Numbered from the stretch's first letter, positions 1 to 12,055 are shown. The stretch is 64,000 nt of DNA from Pseudomonas sp. Root71 (GCF_001429045.1 NZ_LMHY01000002.1:186001-250000), one strand, 5' to 3'. Notes: generated by a model not told the origin, from the letters alone. Translations and numbers: made by a program.

Positions 1-414
<414 letters not shown>

Positions 415-459
415 ACCCTGCTGCATGGGCATAAGGACGTGCCCGTTGATTTGTTGAAG

Positions 460-479
460 TCGAGCCGTTTTCGGCTCGA
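460..479. repeat. Intergenic hairpin between murA and hisG
   Basis: TCGAGCCG and CGGCTCGA form a perfect 8-bp inverted repeat around a TTTT loop. No T-tract follows, so it does not look like a normal intrinsic terminator. It lies in the 125-bp gap between murA and hisG and may affect mRNA stability or processing. Confidence 0.45.
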
Positions 480-539
480 TGTGTGTCCGGCGCCATTTGC
501 GACCGGGCATGAGTACCTTGATAAGGACTGACGTTTCCC

Positions 540-1175
540 ATGTTGACCATCGCACTGTCCAAGGGCCGCATCCTTGACGACACCCTGCCGCTTCTGGCTG
601 AAGCGGGCATCGTGCCGACCGAGAATCCGGACAAGAGCCGCAAGCTGATCATTCCCACGACCCAGGAAGATGTACGCCTGCTGATCGTGCGTGCCACCGA
701 CGTGCCGACTTACGTCGAGCATGGTGCCGCCGACCTCGGTGTCGCCGGTAAAGATGTGCTGATGGAATATGGCGGCCAGGGCCTGTACGAGCCACTGGAC
801 CTGCAAATTGCCCAGTGCAAGCTGATGACGGCCGGCAAGGTCGGCGCGGTCGAGCCCAAGGGCCGCCTGCGCATCGCCACCAAGTTCGTCAACGTTGCCA
901 AGCGCTATTACGCTGAACAGGGTCGTCAGGTCGACATCATCAAGCTGTACGGCTCGATGGAGCTGGCACCGCTGATCGGTCTGGCAGACAAGATCATCGA
1001 CGTGGTCGACACCGGTAACACGCTGCGGGCCAACGGCCTGGAGCCACAGGATTTCATTGCTGCCATCAGCTCCCGGCTGATCGTCAACAAAGCTTCGATG
1101 AAGATGCAGCACGCCCGTATCCAGGCGTTGATCGACACCCTGCGCAAGGCAGTGGAGTCTCGACACCGCGGCTGA
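540..1175 (+). CDS. hisG: ATP phosphoribosyltransferase, short form
   Basis: HisG condenses ATP with PRPP to phosphoribosyl-ATP, the first step of histidine synthesis. At 211 residues this is the short form, which lacks the C-terminal allosteric domain; short HisG proteins work as a hetero-octamer with HisZ, which is not encoded in this window. Family signatures visible are [11 protein letters not shown] at the N-terminus, the central [11 protein letters not shown] segment, and the PRPP-binding [14 protein letters not shown] near residues 158-171. It is followed by hisD after a 126-bp gap that holds a terminator-like hairpin, so expression of hisD may be partly uncoupled from hisG. Confidence 0.96.
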   Translation: MLTIALSKGRILDDTLPLLAEAGIVPTENPDKSRKLIIPTTQEDVRLLIVRATDVPTYVEHGAADLGVAGKDVLMEYGGQGLYEPLDLQIAQCKLMTAGKVGAVEPKGRLRIATKFVNVAKRYYAEQGRQVDIIKLYGSMELAPLIGLADKIIDVVDTGNTLRANGLEPQDFIAAISSRLIVNKASMKMQHARIQALIDTLRKAVESRHRG

Positions 1176-1228
1176 TTCACCTGCGCGACGTTAAGTCGCG
1201 CCCGTCTATCCGCCTCATAGCCAGAATT

Positions 1229-1278
1229 CTCAGGTGCCCAAGCGGAAACGACTGCTAAGTTAGGGCGCCTGAGTTTTT
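1229..1278 (+). terminator. Terminator/attenuator-like hairpin between hisG and hisD
   Basis: CTCAGGTGCCC (1229-1239) pairs with GGGCGCCTGAG (1263-1273), 11 base pairs including one G-U, around a 23-nt loop. Five Ts follow at once (1274-1278). This has the form of a rho-independent terminator placed 24 bp before the hisD start. No short leader ORF rich in His codons was found upstream, so a classical his-leader attenuator is not supported. Confidence 0.65.
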
Positions 1279-1301
1279 GCCATTCCTATGAGGCTCTCGC
1301 T

Positions 1302-2627
1302 ATGACCGCACCGACTGCAATTCGCCGACTCAACGCTGCTGACCCGGATTTCGCGCATCATCTGGATCATCTGCTGAGCTGGGAAAGTGTGTCTGACGAC
1401 TCGGTCAATCAGCGGGTGCTGGACATCATCAAGGCCGTGCGTGAGCGTGGCGACGCGGCACTGGTGGACTTTACCCGCCAGTTCGACGGCCTGGACGTGA
1501 AGTCCATGGCCGACCTGATTCTGCCGCGCGAGCGGCTGGAACTGGCGCTGACCCGCATCTCCGTGCCTCAGCGCGAAGCCCTGGAAGTCGCTGCCGCCCG
1601 TGTGCGCAGCTATCACGAAAAACAGAAGCAGGATTCCTGGAGCTACACCGAGGCCGACGGCACCGTGCTGGGCCAGAAGGTCACGCCGCTGGATCGCGCC
1701 GGCCTGTATGTACCGGGCGGCAAGGCGTCGTACCCGTCGTCGGTGTTGATGAACGCGATTCCGGCCAAGGTCGCCGGCGTGACCGAAGTGGTCATGGTGG
1801 TGCCGACCCCGCGCGGTGAAATCAACGAACTGGTGCTGGCCGCTGCCTGCATCGCCGGCGTCGACCGCGTGTTCACCATCGGTGGCGCTCAAGCCGTTGC
1901 CGCATTGGCTTACGGCACCGAAAGCGTGCCGAAAGTCGACAAGGTCGTCGGCCCGGGCAACATCTATGTCGCTACCGCCAAGCGCCACGTGTTCGGCCAG
2001 GTCGGTATCGACATGATCGCCGGTCCCTCCGAGATCCTCGTGGTGTGCGACGGCCAGACCGATCCGGACTGGATCGCCATGGACCTGTTCTCCCAGGCCG
2101 AGCACGACGAAGACGCCCAGGCAATCCTGGTCAGCCCCGACGCCGAGTTCCTCGACAAGGTCGCCGCCAGCATCACCAAGCTGATGCCGACCATGGAGCG
2201 CGCCGCGATCATCGAAACCTCAATCAATGGCCGTGGTGCACTGATCAAGGTTCGCGACATGGAGCAAGCCATCGAAGTGGCCAACCGCATCGCGCCGGAG
2301 CACCTCGAATTGTCCGTTGCCGATCCACAAGCCTGGCTGCCGCAGATCCGCCACGCCGGTGCGATCTTCATGGGGCGTCACACCAGCGAAGCCTTGGGCG
2401 ACTACTGCGCCGGTCCCAACCACGTTTTGCCGACCTCCGGTACTGCGCGCTTCTCTTCGCCGCTGGGTGTGTATGACTTCCAGAAACGTTCGTCGATCAT
2501 CTTCTGCTCCGAGCAGGGGGCGTCCGTACTGGGCAAGACCGCTTCCGTGCTGGCCCGTGGCGAGTCGCTGACTGCCCACGCCCGCAGCGCCGAATATCGC
2601 ATCGTTGACGACAAGCAGGGGAACTGA
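1302..2627 (+). CDS. hisD: Histidinol dehydrogenase
   Basis: HisD oxidises L-histidinol to L-histidine in two NAD-dependent steps with a bound zinc ion. The 441-residue protein has the expected length. Recognisable segments are [22 protein letters not shown] (shown here in two parts: [11 protein letters not shown] and [11 protein letters not shown]), [17 protein letters not shown], the zinc-binding [11 protein letters not shown] near residue 265, and APEHLELSV near residue 333, which carries the catalytic Glu-His pair. GAGG lies 8 bp before the ATG. hisC begins 2 bp after the stop, so the two are co-transcribed. Confidence 0.97.
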   Translation: MTAPTAIRRLNAADPDFAHHLDHLLSWESVSDDSVNQRVLDIIKAVRERGDAALVDFTRQFDGLDVKSMADLILPRERLELALTRISVPQREALEVAAARVRSYHEKQKQDSWSYTEADGTVLGQKVTPLDRAGLYVPGGKASYPSSVLMNAIPAKVAGVTEVVMVVPTPRGEINELVLAAACIAGVDRVFTIGGAQAVAALAYGTESVPKVDKVVGPGNIYVATAKRHVFGQVGIDMIAGPSEILVVCDGQTDPDWIAMDLFSQAEHDEDAQAILVSPDAEFLDKVAASITKLMPTMERAAIIETSINGRGALIKVRDMEQAIEVANRIAPEHLELSVADPQAWLPQIRHAGAIFMGRHTSEALGDYCAGPNHVLPTSGTARFSSPLGVYDFQKRSSIIFCSEQGASVLGKTASVLARGESLTAHARSAEYRIVDDKQGN

Positions 2628-2629
2628 AC

Positions 2630-3682
2630 ATGAGTAAATTCTGGAGCCCGTTCGTCAAGAATCTGGTGCCTTACGTGCCGGGCGAACAGCCGAAACTGGC
2701 GAAGCTGGTGAAGCTCAACACCAACGAAAACCCGTACGGTCCATCGCCGAAAGCCTTGGCTGCGATGCAAACCGAACTCAATGACAACCTGCGCCTGTAC
2801 CCGGACCCGAACAGCGATCTGCTGAAGAACGCGGTCGCCAAATACTACGGCGTGCAGGGCAACCAGGTGTTCCTCGGCAACGGTTCCGATGAAGTGCTGG
2901 CGCACATCTTCCACGGTTTGCTGCAGCACGATCAGCCGCTGCTGTTCCCGGACATCAGCTACAGCTTCTACCCGGTCTACTGCGGGTTGTACGGCATCAA
3001 GTTCGACGCGGTGCCGCTGGACGAGCAGTTCCGGATCAGCCCGGCGGACTACGCCAAACCGAACGGCGGGATCATCTTCCCTAACCCGAACGCACCGACC
3101 GGCTGCCTGTTGGCGCTGGAGGCGGTGGAGCAGATTCTCAAGGCAAGCCCGGATTCGGTGGTGGTGGTGGATGAGGCCTACATCGACTTCGGCGGTGAGA
3201 CGGCAATCACCCTGGTGGACCGTTATCCGAACCTGCTGGTGACCCAGACCCTGTCCAAGTCCCGCTCCCTGGCCGGTCTGCGGGTCGGCCTGGCGGTCGG
3301 CCATCCAGACCTGATCGAGGCGCTGGAGCGGATCAAGAACAGCTTCAACTCTTATCCGCTGGATCGCATGGCGAATGTCGGCGCTGCCGCGGCGTTCGAA
3401 GATCGCGAGTATTTCGACAAGACCTGTCGGTTGGTGATCGAGAGTCGCGAGAAGGTCGTTGCACAGCTGGAGGATAAGGGTTTTGAAGTGCTGCCATCGG
3501 CGGCGAACTTCATATTCGCCCGTCACCCCCGGCACGATGCGGCGGGGCTTGCGGCGAAGCTGCGTGAGCAAGGCGTGATCGTGCGGCACTTCAAGCAGGA
3601 GCGGATTGCCCAGTTCCTGCGGATTTCCATCGGCACGCCTGAGCAGAATCAGGCGCTGATCGACGGCCTCGGCGACCTCTAA
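2630..3682 (+). CDS. hisC: Histidinol-phosphate aminotransferase
   Basis: HisC converts imidazole acetol phosphate to histidinol phosphate using PLP and glutamate. The 350-residue fold type I aminotransferase shows [11 protein letters not shown] at the N-terminus, PNPNAPTG, the [10 protein letters not shown] strand with the PLP-binding Asp, and [14 protein letters not shown], in which K210 is the Schiff-base lysine. It starts 2 bp after hisD, so the two are translationally close. Its 3' end faces algW convergently, with a REP palindrome between. Confidence 0.96.
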   Translation: MSKFWSPFVKNLVPYVPGEQPKLAKLVKLNTNENPYGPSPKALAAMQTELNDNLRLYPDPNSDLLKNAVAKYYGVQGNQVFLGNGSDEVLAHIFHGLLQHDQPLLFPDISYSFYPVYCGLYGIKFDAVPLDEQFRISPADYAKPNGGIIFPNPNAPTGCLLALEAVEQILKASPDSVVVVDEAYIDFGGETAITLVDRYPNLLVTQTLSKSRSLAGLRVGLAVGHPDLIEALERIKNSFNSYPLDRMANVGAAAAFEDREYFDKTCRLVIESREKVVAQLEDKGFEVLPSAANFIFARHPRHDAAGLAAKLREQGVIVRHFKQERIAQFLRISIGTPEQNQALIDGLGDL

Positions 3683-3696
3683 AACCAGGCACGACC

Positions 3697-3726
3697 CTGT
3701 GGGAGCGAGCAAGCTCGCTCCCACAG
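3697..3726. repeat. REP palindrome (type B) between convergent hisC and algW
   Basis: Two perfect 14-bp arms, CTGTGGGAGCGAGC and GCTCGCTCCCACAG, are separated by AA. This is the core of the GTGGGAGCGAGC...GCTCGC family repeated at many intergenic sites here. It occupies the gap between two convergent genes and may act as a bidirectional transcript end. Confidence 0.85.
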
Positions 3727-3743
3727 TAGTTTTGGGCGCTACG

Positions 3744-4904
<1,161 letters not shown>

Positions 4905-5007
4905 TAAGCAGTTCCTGAGAGAGTTGCAGGCGGTATGAGACCGCTCATAATGACGCGCATTATACGAGGCCGCACGCGCCTCTGAACGGGATATTTAGGA
5001 GTCTTTT

Positions 5008-5766
5008 ATGGCCGTCGCCCTGAGCACCCTGGTCGAAGAAGCCGACCGCTACCTCAACAGCGCAAGAATCGCCGATTATTGCCCCAACGGCCTGCAGGTC
5101 GAGGGGCGGCCGCAAGTGATGCGCATTGTCAGTGGCGTCACCGCCAGCCAGGCCTTGCTCGATGCGGCCGTGGAAGCCAATGCCGACCTGGTGCTGGTGC
5201 ATCATGGCTACTTCTGGAAAGGCGAGAACCCGTGCATCACCGGCATGAAGCAGCGCCGCTTGAAGACCCTGCTCAAACACGATATCAGCCTGTTGTCCTA
5301 TCACCTGCCGCTGGACCTGCACCCGGACGTCGGCAATAACGTGCAGCTCGCGAGGCAGCTCGACATTACCGTCGAAGGTCCGCTGGACCCGGACAACCTG
5401 AAGATTGTCGGCCTGGTCGGCTCGCTGAATGAGCCGATGATGCCCAGGGATTTCGCCCGCCGTGTGCAGGAAGTGATGGGGCGTGAGCCGCTGTTGATCG
5501 AAGGCAGTGCAATGATCCGCCGCGTCGGCTGGTGCACCGGCGGCGGCCAGGGTTACATCGACCAGGCCATTCTGGCCGGCGTCGATCTGTACCTCAGCGG
5601 CGAGGCTTCCGAGCAAACCTTCCACAGTGCCCGGGAAAACGACATCAGCTTCATCGCCGCCGGTCACCATGCCACCGAGCGCTACGGCGTTCAGGCGCTG
5701 GGGGATTATCTGGCCCGTCGGTTTGCGCTGGAGCACATCTTCATCGATTGTCCGAATCCGATTTGA
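5008..5766 (+). CDS. NIF3-like dinuclear metal-centre protein (YbgI family)
   Basis: The 252-residue protein belongs to the NIF3/YbgI family, toroidal hexamers with a two-metal site; its cellular function is still uncertain (GTP cyclohydrolase type I-like and hydrolase roles have been suggested). Metal ligands are visible: the H65-H66 pair in LVHHGYFW and H220-H221 with E224 in GHHATERYG. It starts with a good ribosome site (TTTAGGAG) and is transcribed divergently from algW, separated by about 100 bp. The same neighbourhood order is found in P. aeruginosa. Confidence 0.9.
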   Translation: MAVALSTLVEEADRYLNSARIADYCPNGLQVEGRPQVMRIVSGVTASQALLDAAVEANADLVLVHHGYFWKGENPCITGMKQRRLKTLLKHDISLLSYHLPLDLHPDVGNNVQLARQLDITVEGPLDPDNLKIVGLVGSLNEPMMPRDFARRVQEVMGREPLLIEGSAMIRRVGWCTGGGQGYIDQAILAGVDLYLSGEASEQTFHSARENDISFIAAGHHATERYGVQALGDYLARRFALEHIFIDCPNPI

Positions 5767-5790
5767 CTCTGTCCGCAATGTGATCGCTCC

Positions 5791-5870
5791 CGTAGGAGCT
5801 GCCGAAGGCTGCGATCTTTTGATCTTGAAAAATCAACGTCAAAAAATCGCAGCCTTCGGCGGCTCCTACG
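5791..5870. repeat. Paired REP sequence (type A)
   Basis: Two inverted copies of GTAGGAGCTGCCGAAGGCT followed by GCGATCTTTT lie about 20 bp apart, forming a long hairpin of REPIN form. It is found between the NIF3 gene and cysD. Related pairs occur at about 8.9, 13.5, 19.6 and 22.2 kb. Confidence 0.85.
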
Positions 5871-6013
5871 TAGGGTGGGCATCCCAAACGGGCAGGCATA
5901 TTCATATGCTCTTTCGATCTAGTTAGCGTCCTGATTAGAAGAGGTCGCTGTGCTAGGATCCCCGCTCGAACACGGCCCGCTGGCCGTTCATAAGAAAGCT
6001 TTCGTGAGTAGCC

Positions 6014-6931
6014 ATGGTCGACAAACTGACGCATCTGAAACAGCTGGAGGCGGAAAGCATCCACATCATCCGCGAGGTGGCCGCCGAGTTCGACAACCCG
6101 GTGATGCTGTACTCCATCGGTAAAGACTCCGCCGTGATGCTGCATCTGGCACGCAAGGCGTTCTTCCCGGGCAAGCTGCCGTTTCCGGTGATGCACGTCG
6201 ACACTCGCTGGAAATTCAAGGAGATGTACAGCTTCCGCGACAAGATGGTCGCCGAGCTGGGCCTCGACCTGATCACCCACGTCAATCCTGACGGCGTGGC
6301 GCAGGACATCAACCCGTTCACCCACGGCAGCGCCAAGCACACCGACATCATGAAGACCGAGGGCCTGAAGCAGGCACTCGACAAGTATGGTTTCGACGCA
6401 GCATTCGGTGGCGCCCGTCGCGATGAAGAGAAATCCCGCGCCAAAGAGCGCGTGTACTCGTTCCGCGACAGCAAGCACCGCTGGGATCCGAAAAACCAGC
6501 GTCCCGAGCTGTGGAACGTCTACAACGGCAAGGTCAACAAGGGCGAGTCGATCCGTGTCTTCCCGCTGTCGAACTGGACCGAACTGGACATCTGGCAGTA
6601 CATCTATCTTGAAGGCATCCCGATCGTTCCGCTGTACTTCGCCGCCGAGCGTGAAGTCATCGAGAAGAACGGCACGCTGATCATGATCGACGACGAGCGC
6701 ATCCTCGAGCACCTGAGCGATGAAGACAAAGCCCGAATCGTCAAAAAGAAAGTGCGTTTCCGTACCCTTGGTTGCTACCCGTTGACGGGCGCGGTGGAGT
6801 CCGAGGCCGAAAGCCTCACGGACATCATTCAGGAAATGCTCCTGACGCGAACTTCCGAGCGCCAGGGCCGTGTCATCGACCACGATGGCGCCGGCTCCAT
6901 GGAAGACAAAAAACGTCAGGGTTATTTCTAA
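6014..6931 (+). CDS. cysD: Sulfate adenylyltransferase subunit 2
   Basis: CysD is the catalytic ATP sulfurylase subunit. With the GTPase CysN it makes adenosine 5'-phosphosulfate from ATP and sulfate, the entry to assimilatory sulfate reduction. The 305-residue protein has the PAPS reductase/PP-loop fold: [16 protein letters not shown] is the PP-loop motif near residues 30-45, and [16 protein letters not shown] follows near residue 135. The C-terminus [21 protein letters not shown] (read as [11 protein letters not shown] plus [10 protein letters not shown]) is typical. The next gene cysNC starts 9 bp after its stop, so they form an operon. Confidence 0.97.
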   Translation: MVDKLTHLKQLEAESIHIIREVAAEFDNPVMLYSIGKDSAVMLHLARKAFFPGKLPFPVMHVDTRWKFKEMYSFRDKMVAELGLDLITHVNPDGVAQDINPFTHGSAKHTDIMKTEGLKQALDKYGFDAAFGGARRDEEKSRAKERVYSFRDSKHRWDPKNQRPELWNVYNGKVNKGESIRVFPLSNWTELDIWQYIYLEGIPIVPLYFAAEREVIEKNGTLIMIDDERILEHLSDEDKARIVKKKVRFRTLGCYPLTGAVESEAESLTDIIQEMLLTRTSERQGRVIDHDGAGSMEDKKRQGYF

Positions 6932-6940
6932 GGGGTTGTC

Positions 6941-8839
6941 ATGTCGCACGTATCTGATTTGATCAGCGAGGACATCCTCGCCTACCTGGGCCAGCACGAA
7001 CGTAAAGAGCTGCTGCGCTTTCTGACCTGCGGTAACGTCGACGACGGCAAGAGCACCCTGATCGGGCGCCTGCTGCACGACTCCAAGATGATCTACGAAG
7101 ATCACCTGGAAGCCATTACCCGCGACTCGAAAAAAGTCGGCACCACCGGTGAAGACATCGACCTGGCATTGCTGGTCGACGGCCTGCAGGCCGAGCGTGA
7201 GCAAGGCATCACCATCGATGTCGCGTACCGCTATTTCTCCACCGCCAAGCGCAAATTCATCATCGCCGACACCCCGGGCCATGAGCAGTACACCCGCAAC
7301 ATGGCCACCGGTGCCTCCACCTGCGACCTGGCGATCATCCTGGTCGATGCACGTTACGGCGTGCAGACCCAGACCCGTCGCCACAGCTTCATCGCCTCGT
7401 TGCTGGGCATCAAGCACATAGTCGTCGCCATCAACAAGATGGACCTCAAGGGCTTCGACCAGGGCGTGTTCGAGTCGATCAAGGCCGACTACCTGCAGTT
7501 TGCCGAAGGCTTGAAGCTCAAGCCGACCAGCATGCACTTCGTGCCGATGTCGGCTTTGAAGGGCGACAACGTGGTGAACAAGTCCGAGCGCTCGCCGTGG
7601 TACACCGGCCAGTCGCTGATGGAAATTCTCGAGACCGTGGAAGTGGCGGGCGATCGCAACTTCACCGACCTGCGTTTCCCGGTGCAGTACGTCAACCGTC
7701 CGAACCTGAACTTCCGTGGCTTCGCCGGTACGCTGGCCAGTGGCATCGTCAAGAAAGGCGACGAAGTCGTGGTGCTGCCGTCGGGCAAGAGCAGCCGCGT
7801 GAAGTCCATCGTCACCTTCGAAGGTGAACTGGAGCACGCCGGTCCTGGTCAGGCAGTCACGCTGACCATGGAAGACGAAATCGATATCTCCCGTGGCGAT
7901 CTGTTGGTTCACGCCGACAACGTGCCGCCGGTGACCGACAGCTTCGAAGCGATGCTGGTGTGGATGGCTGAAGAGCCGATGCTGCCGGGCAAGAAATACG
8001 ACATCAAGCGCGCCACCAGTTACGTGCCGGGCTCTATCGCCAGCATCGTCAACAAGGTCGACGTGAACACCCTGGAAGAAGGTCCGGCCAGCGCGTTGCA
8101 GCTCAACGAAATCGGCAAGGTCAAGATCGCGCTCGATGCGCCGATTGCCCTCGACGGTTACGACAGCAACCGCACCACCGGCGCCTTCATCATCATCGAC
8201 CGCCTGACCAACGGCACCGTTGGCGCGGGCATGATCGTCGCCCAGCCTTTGGCCCATGGCACCAGCACACACCACGGCAAACTGGCCCACGTCGCCACCG
8301 AAGAACGCGCACAGCGCTTCGGCCAGCAACCGGCCACCGTGCTGTTCAGCGGCTTGTCGGGCGCGGGCAAAAGCACCCTGGCATATGCCGTTGAACGCAA
8401 GTTGTTCGACATGGGCCGTGCGGTGTTCGTACTCGATGGCCAGAACCTGCGTCACGACCTGAACAAAGGTCTGCCACAGGATCGCGCCGGGCGTACCGAG
8501 AACTGGCGCCGTGCCGCACACGTTGCGCGTCAGTTCAACGAAGCCGGTCTGCTGACCCTCGCGGCGTTCGTTGCGCCGAGTGCCGAAGGTCGTGAACAGG
8601 CCCGGGAACTGATCGGCAAGGAGCGTCTGCTGACGGTCTACGTCCAGGCTTCGCCAACCGTTTGCGCCGAGCGCGATCCGCAAGGTTTGTACGCGGCGGC
8701 CGGGGATAACATCCCGGGCGACTCCTTCCCGTACGACGTACCGCTGGATGCCGATCTGGTGATCGACACCCAGTCCGTGTCCCTGGAGGAAAGCGTCAAG
8801 CAAGTGCTGGGTCTGCTGCGTGAGCGTGGTGCGATCTAA
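6941..8839 (+). CDS. cysNC: Bifunctional sulfate adenylyltransferase subunit 1 / adenylylsulfate kinase
   Basis: This 632-residue fusion joins the CysN GTPase (about residues 1-450) to the CysC APS kinase (about 460-632), as in NodQ. CysN drives APS formation by GTP hydrolysis: G1 P-loop GNVDDGKST at 31-39, G3 DTPGHEQ near 110, G4 NKMD, followed by EF-Tu-like beta barrels. CysC phosphorylates APS to PAPS: P-loop GLSGAGKST at 471-479. The fusion channels sulfate to PAPS. It ends just before a strong intrinsic terminator. Confidence 0.97.
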   Translation: MSHVSDLISEDILAYLGQHERKELLRFLTCGNVDDGKSTLIGRLLHDSKMIYEDHLEAITRDSKKVGTTGEDIDLALLVDGLQAEREQGITIDVAYRYFSTAKRKFIIADTPGHEQYTRNMATGASTCDLAIILVDARYGVQTQTRRHSFIASLLGIKHIVVAINKMDLKGFDQGVFESIKADYLQFAEGLKLKPTSMHFVPMSALKGDNVVNKSERSPWYTGQSLMEILETVEVAGDRNFTDLRFPVQYVNRPNLNFRGFAGTLASGIVKKGDEVVVLPSGKSSRVKSIVTFEGELEHAGPGQAVTLTMEDEIDISRGDLLVHADNVPPVTDSFEAMLVWMAEEPMLPGKKYDIKRATSYVPGSIASIVNKVDVNTLEEGPASALQLNEIGKVKIALDAPIALDGYDSNRTTGAFIIIDRLTNGTVGAGMIVAQPLAHGTSTHHGKLAHVATEERAQRFGQQPATVLFSGLSGAGKSTLAYAVERKLFDMGRAVFVLDGQNLRHDLNKGLPQDRAGRTENWRRAAHVARQFNEAGLLTLAAFVAPSAEGREQARELIGKERLLTVYVQASPTVCAERDPQGLYAAAGDNIPGDSFPYDVPLDADLVIDTQSVSLEESVKQVLGLLRERGAI

Positions 8840-8856
8840 GCCTTAGCTGCAAAATG

Positions 8857-8894
8857 AAAAACCCGCCGATGAGTGATCACCGGCGGGTTTTTTG
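8857..8894 (+). terminator. Rho-independent terminator after cysNC
   Basis: ACCCGCCG (8861-8868) pairs with CGGCGGGT (8881-8888), flanked by A-run on the left and TTTTTT on the right. It ends the cysD-cysNC transcript and could also work on the other strand. Confidence 0.88.
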
Positions 8895-8910
8895 TGTCTT
8901 TCAGATCGTC

Positions 8911-8988
8911 AAAAGATCGCAGCCTTCGGCAGCTCCTACATTGGTTCGGCGTACATCCTGTAGGAGCTGCCGAAGGCTGCGATCTTTT
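8911..8988. repeat. Paired REP sequence (type A)
   Basis: Inverted copies of the AGATCGCAGCCTTCGGCAGC / GCTGCCGAAGGCTGCGATCT element with about 18 bp between them. It fills the gap between the convergent cysNC and acyltransferase genes, ending 4 bp before the latter's stop codon. Confidence 0.87.
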
Positions 8989-8992
8989 GATC

Positions 8993-9895
8993 TTAAATCT
9001 GCGGATACTCGCGATGCATCTGCGCAAGCAGAGCATCCTTGTCCTGCCACAACTGATTGATCCAGCCCTGGAACTGCAGGCGGTATTCGCCGTCCTGGTC
9101 ATAGTTCTTGCCAATGAATTGCGGCGGAATCTTCAGCTCTTCAAAGTGCACCACCACATCCGCCACGTTCCCGCACAGCAAGTCCCAGAAACCCGGGCGC
9201 CCGGCGGGGTAGTGGATGGTCACGTTGACCAGGGATTCAAGCTGCTCGCCCATCGCATCCAGCACAAAGGCAATGCCGCCGGCCTTGGCCTTGAGCAGGT
9301 ACTTGAAGGGTGACTGCTGTTGCTTGTGCTTGCCCTCGGTGAAGCGCGTGCCTTCGACGAAGTTGAAAATGCCCACCGGGTTGTCGCGAAATTTCGCACA
9401 GGTCTTGCGGGTGGTTTCCAGGTCCTTGCCTTTCTTCTCCGGGTGCTTCTCCAGATAGGCCTTGGAGTAGCGCTTCATGAACGGAAAGCCCAGCGCCCAC
9501 CAGGCCAGCCCGATCACCGGAACCCAGATCAGCTCCTGCTTGAGGAAGAACTTCAGCGGCTGAATGCGCCGGTTGAGCACGTATTGCAGCACCAGGATGT
9601 CGACCCAGCTCTGGTGGTTGCTGGTAATCAGGTACGAGTGCTGATAGTCGAGGCCTTGCAGGCCGCTGATATGCCAGCGCGTGCGGCGTACCAGGTTCAT
9701 CCAGCCTTTGTTGAGGCTGATCCAGGCTTCGTGGGTATGGCTCATCAGCCAGCCCGCGAGGCGCTGGGTGAGGGCGAACGGCAGTACCTTGACGAGTGCC
9801 ACGCAGAACAGGAACGAACAGAGCAAAATCGTGTTCAGTGCCAACAGCAGCGAGGCGATCACGCCCCGCAACGGGGCGGGTAGGAAGTCCAGCAT
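8993..9895 (-). CDS. Acyltransferase, PlsC/YihG family
   Basis: This 300-residue membrane protein belongs to the lysophospholipid acyltransferase family, most like YihG. A hydrophobic N-terminal segment (about residues 10-38) precedes the acyltransferase motif I NHQSWVD (H-x4-D) and motif III FVEGTRFTEGK. The substrate is not certain: family members acylate 1-acyl-glycerol-3-phosphate, and YihG affects phospholipid acyl composition. The gene begins directly after the stop of pta, with no bases between, so it is the distal gene of a pta operon. Confidence 0.85.
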   Translation of the reverse strand: MLDFLPAPLRGVIASLLLALNTILLCSFLFCVALVKVLPFALTQRLAGWLMSHTHEAWISLNKGWMNLVRRTRWHISGLQGLDYQHSYLITSNHQSWVDILVLQYVLNRRIQPLKFFLKQELIWVPVIGLAWWALGFPFMKRYSKAYLEKHPEKKGKDLETTRKTCAKFRDNPVGIFNFVEGTRFTEGKHKQQQSPFKYLLKAKAGGIAFVLDAMGEQLESLVNVTIHYPAGRPGFWDLLCGNVADVVVHFEELKIPPQFIGKNYDQDGEYRLQFQGWINQLWQDKDALLAQMHREYPQI

Positions 9896-11995
9896 TTACA
9901 CATCCATAGGTCGGTTGGCGGCTTGGATCGCGGTCAGGGCGATGGTGTAGACGATGTCATCGACCTGCGCGCCGCGGGGCAAATCGTTCACCGGTTTGCG
10001 CAAGCCTTGCAGCATCGGCCCGAGGCTGACGCAGTCGGCACTGCGCTGTACGGCCTTGTGCGTGGTATTGCCGGTGTTGAGGTCTGGGAACACGTAAACC
10101 GTGGCACGACCGGCCACCTGACTGTTCGGCGCCAATTGCCGGGCCACGCTTTCGTTGGCGGCGGCGTCGTACTGCAGGGGGCCGTCGATCAGCAGCGAGT
10201 GCTGTTGCTCATGGGCGAGCAGGGTCGCCTCGCGGACCTTCTCGACTTCTTCGCCGCTGTCCGACTCGCCGCTGGAGTAGCTGATCATCGCCACCCGTGG
10301 CGTGATGCCGAAGGCGGCGGCCGAGTCAGCGCTTTGCAGGGCGATCTCGGCCAGTTCGCTGGCACTCGGGTGCGGGTTCATCACGCAGTCGCCGTAGACC
10401 AGCACCTCTTCCGGGAACAGCATGAAAAACACCGAAGACACCAAGGTGCAGCCGGGTGCGGTTTTGATCAGTTGCAGGGCCGGGCGGATGGTGTTGGCGG
10501 TGGTGTTGATCACGCCCGACACGAGGCCGTCGACTTCATCCAGGGCCAGCATCATGGTGCCGATCACCACGGTGTCTTCCAGTTGTTGCTCGGCCATCGG
10601 CGCGTTGAGGCTTTTGCTTTTGCGCAGCGCGACCATGGGCTCGACATAGCGCTCGCGGATCGAGTCCGGATCGATGATTTCCAGTCCCGGCGGCAACTCG
10701 ATACCCTGGGCGCGGGCGACGGCCTGCACGTCCTCGGGCTTGGCCAGCAACACACAGCGAGCGATGCCACGGGCCTGGCAGATCGCGGCGGCCTGCACGG
10801 TCAGCGGCTCACTGCCTTCGGGCAGCACAATACGCTTGTTGGCCGCCTGCGCACGCTGGATCAATTGATAGCGGAACACCGCTGGCGACAGGCGCATTTC
10901 CCGTGGCGTACCGCAGCGTTGGTGCAGCCAGTTGGCATCGAGATGGCCAGCGATGAAATCGGTGATGATTTCGGCGCGCTCGCGATCGTCGATGGGGATT
11001 TCCTTGTTCAGGCCGTTGAGCAGGTTGGCGGTGTCATAGGAGCCGGTACTCACCGACAGCACCGGCAACCCGGCCTGCAGGGCGCCACGGCACAGGTCCA
11101 TGATGCGCGGGTCGGGCAGGGTGTCGCTGGTCAGCAGCAGGCCGGCCAGCGGTACACCGTTCAAGGCCGCGAGGCTGACGGCGAGGATGATGTCGTCGCG
11201 GTCGCCAGGAGTCACCACCAGCACGCCGGGCTTGAGCAACTCCACGGTGTTGCGCATGGTGCGGGCGCAAATGATGATCTTGGTCATGCGCCGGGTTTCG
11301 TAATCACCGGCGTTGAGCACTTGCGCGCCCATCAGGTCGGCAACGTCGCGGGTGCGCGGGGCGTTCAGTTCCGGCTGGAACGGAATGCAGCCGAGCAAGC
11401 GGAAATCACCGCTGCGCAGCAAGGGCGAATGCTCCTTCAGGCGCGTGGCGAAGGCTTCCATGCTTTCCTCGGTCTTGACCTTGTTGAGGATCACACCGAG
11501 GACTTTCGGATCTTTCGGGCCGCCAAACAATTGCGCCTGCAACTCGACGCGACCGGAGAGTTCGGTCAGCACTTCGTTTTCCGGCGCCGAGACCAGGATC
11601 ACTTCGGCGTCGAGGCTCTTGGCCAGGTGCAGGTTGACCCGCGCGGCGTAACTGGCGCTGCGGGTCGGTACCATGCCTTCGACAATCAGCACGTCCTTGC
11701 CGATGGCCGCCTGCTGATAAAGGGCGATGATTTCTTCGAGCAACTCATCGAGCTGACCGTCGCCGAGCATGCGCTCGACATGGGCCAGGCCCAGGGGCTG
11801 GGGCGGTTTCAAACCGTGGGTACGCGCCACCAGTTCGGTGGAACGTTCCGGGCCGGTGTCGCCCGGATGCGGCTGGGCAATCGGCTTGAAAAAACCGACC
11901 TTGAGGCCGGCGCGCTCAAGGGTACGCACCAGCCCGAGGCTGATGGAGGTCAGACCCACACCAAAATCGGTGGGCGCGATAAAAAAAGTTTGCAT
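9896..11995 (-). CDS. pta: Phosphate acetyltransferase
   Basis: Pta interconverts acetyl-CoA and acetyl phosphate. The 699-residue long form has an N-terminal P-loop-like domain starting QTFFIAPTDFGVGLTSISLG, a central DRTGG-type domain (about 215-330) and a C-terminal catalytic PTA domain (about 375-695, with VSGVINTTANTIRPALQLI region and SYSSGESDSG). The long form is the one allosterically regulated in E. coli. In P. aeruginosa the gene sits beside ackA; here no acetate kinase gene lies on either side, and slyD follows after a small DUF3565 gene. Confidence 0.95.
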   Translation of the reverse strand: MQTFFIAPTDFGVGLTSISLGLVRTLERAGLKVGFFKPIAQPHPGDTGPERSTELVARTHGLKPPQPLGLAHVERMLGDGQLDELLEEIIALYQQAAIGKDVLIVEGMVPTRSASYAARVNLHLAKSLDAEVILVSAPENEVLTELSGRVELQAQLFGGPKDPKVLGVILNKVKTEESMEAFATRLKEHSPLLRSGDFRLLGCIPFQPELNAPRTRDVADLMGAQVLNAGDYETRRMTKIIICARTMRNTVELLKPGVLVVTPGDRDDIILAVSLAALNGVPLAGLLLTSDTLPDPRIMDLCRGALQAGLPVLSVSTGSYDTANLLNGLNKEIPIDDRERAEIITDFIAGHLDANWLHQRCGTPREMRLSPAVFRYQLIQRAQAANKRIVLPEGSEPLTVQAAAICQARGIARCVLLAKPEDVQAVARAQGIELPPGLEIIDPDSIRERYVEPMVALRKSKSLNAPMAEQQLEDTVVIGTMMLALDEVDGLVSGVINTTANTIRPALQLIKTAPGCTLVSSVFFMLFPEEVLVYGDCVMNPHPSASELAEIALQSADSAAAFGITPRVAMISYSSGESDSGEEVEKVREATLLAHEQQHSLLIDGPLQYDAAANESVARQLAPNSQVAGRATVYVFPDLNTGNTTHKAVQRSADCVSLGPMLQGLRKPVNDLPRGAQVDDIVYTIALTAIQAANRPMDV

Positions 11996-12055
11996 GCGGA
12001 TTCTCTAAAGGTGCATTGCAAAGGCGATGACCTATAACTGGTCGTCTACCGAAAT

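Noticed and set aside
5741..8803. 1020-codon open frame antisense to cysD and cysNC
   Set aside because: High-GC third positions on the plus strand keep the antisense frame free of stops. The protein has no known motif, no start signal, and lies over two certain genes.
8911..8988. Repeats considered as a CRISPR-like or toxin-antitoxin associated array
   Set aside because: Only two inverted copies per site, no regular spacers, no cas genes; these are REP pairs.
9923..12037. 704-codon plus-strand frame opposite pta
   Set aside because: Shadow of pta; composition is biased and no domain is visible.
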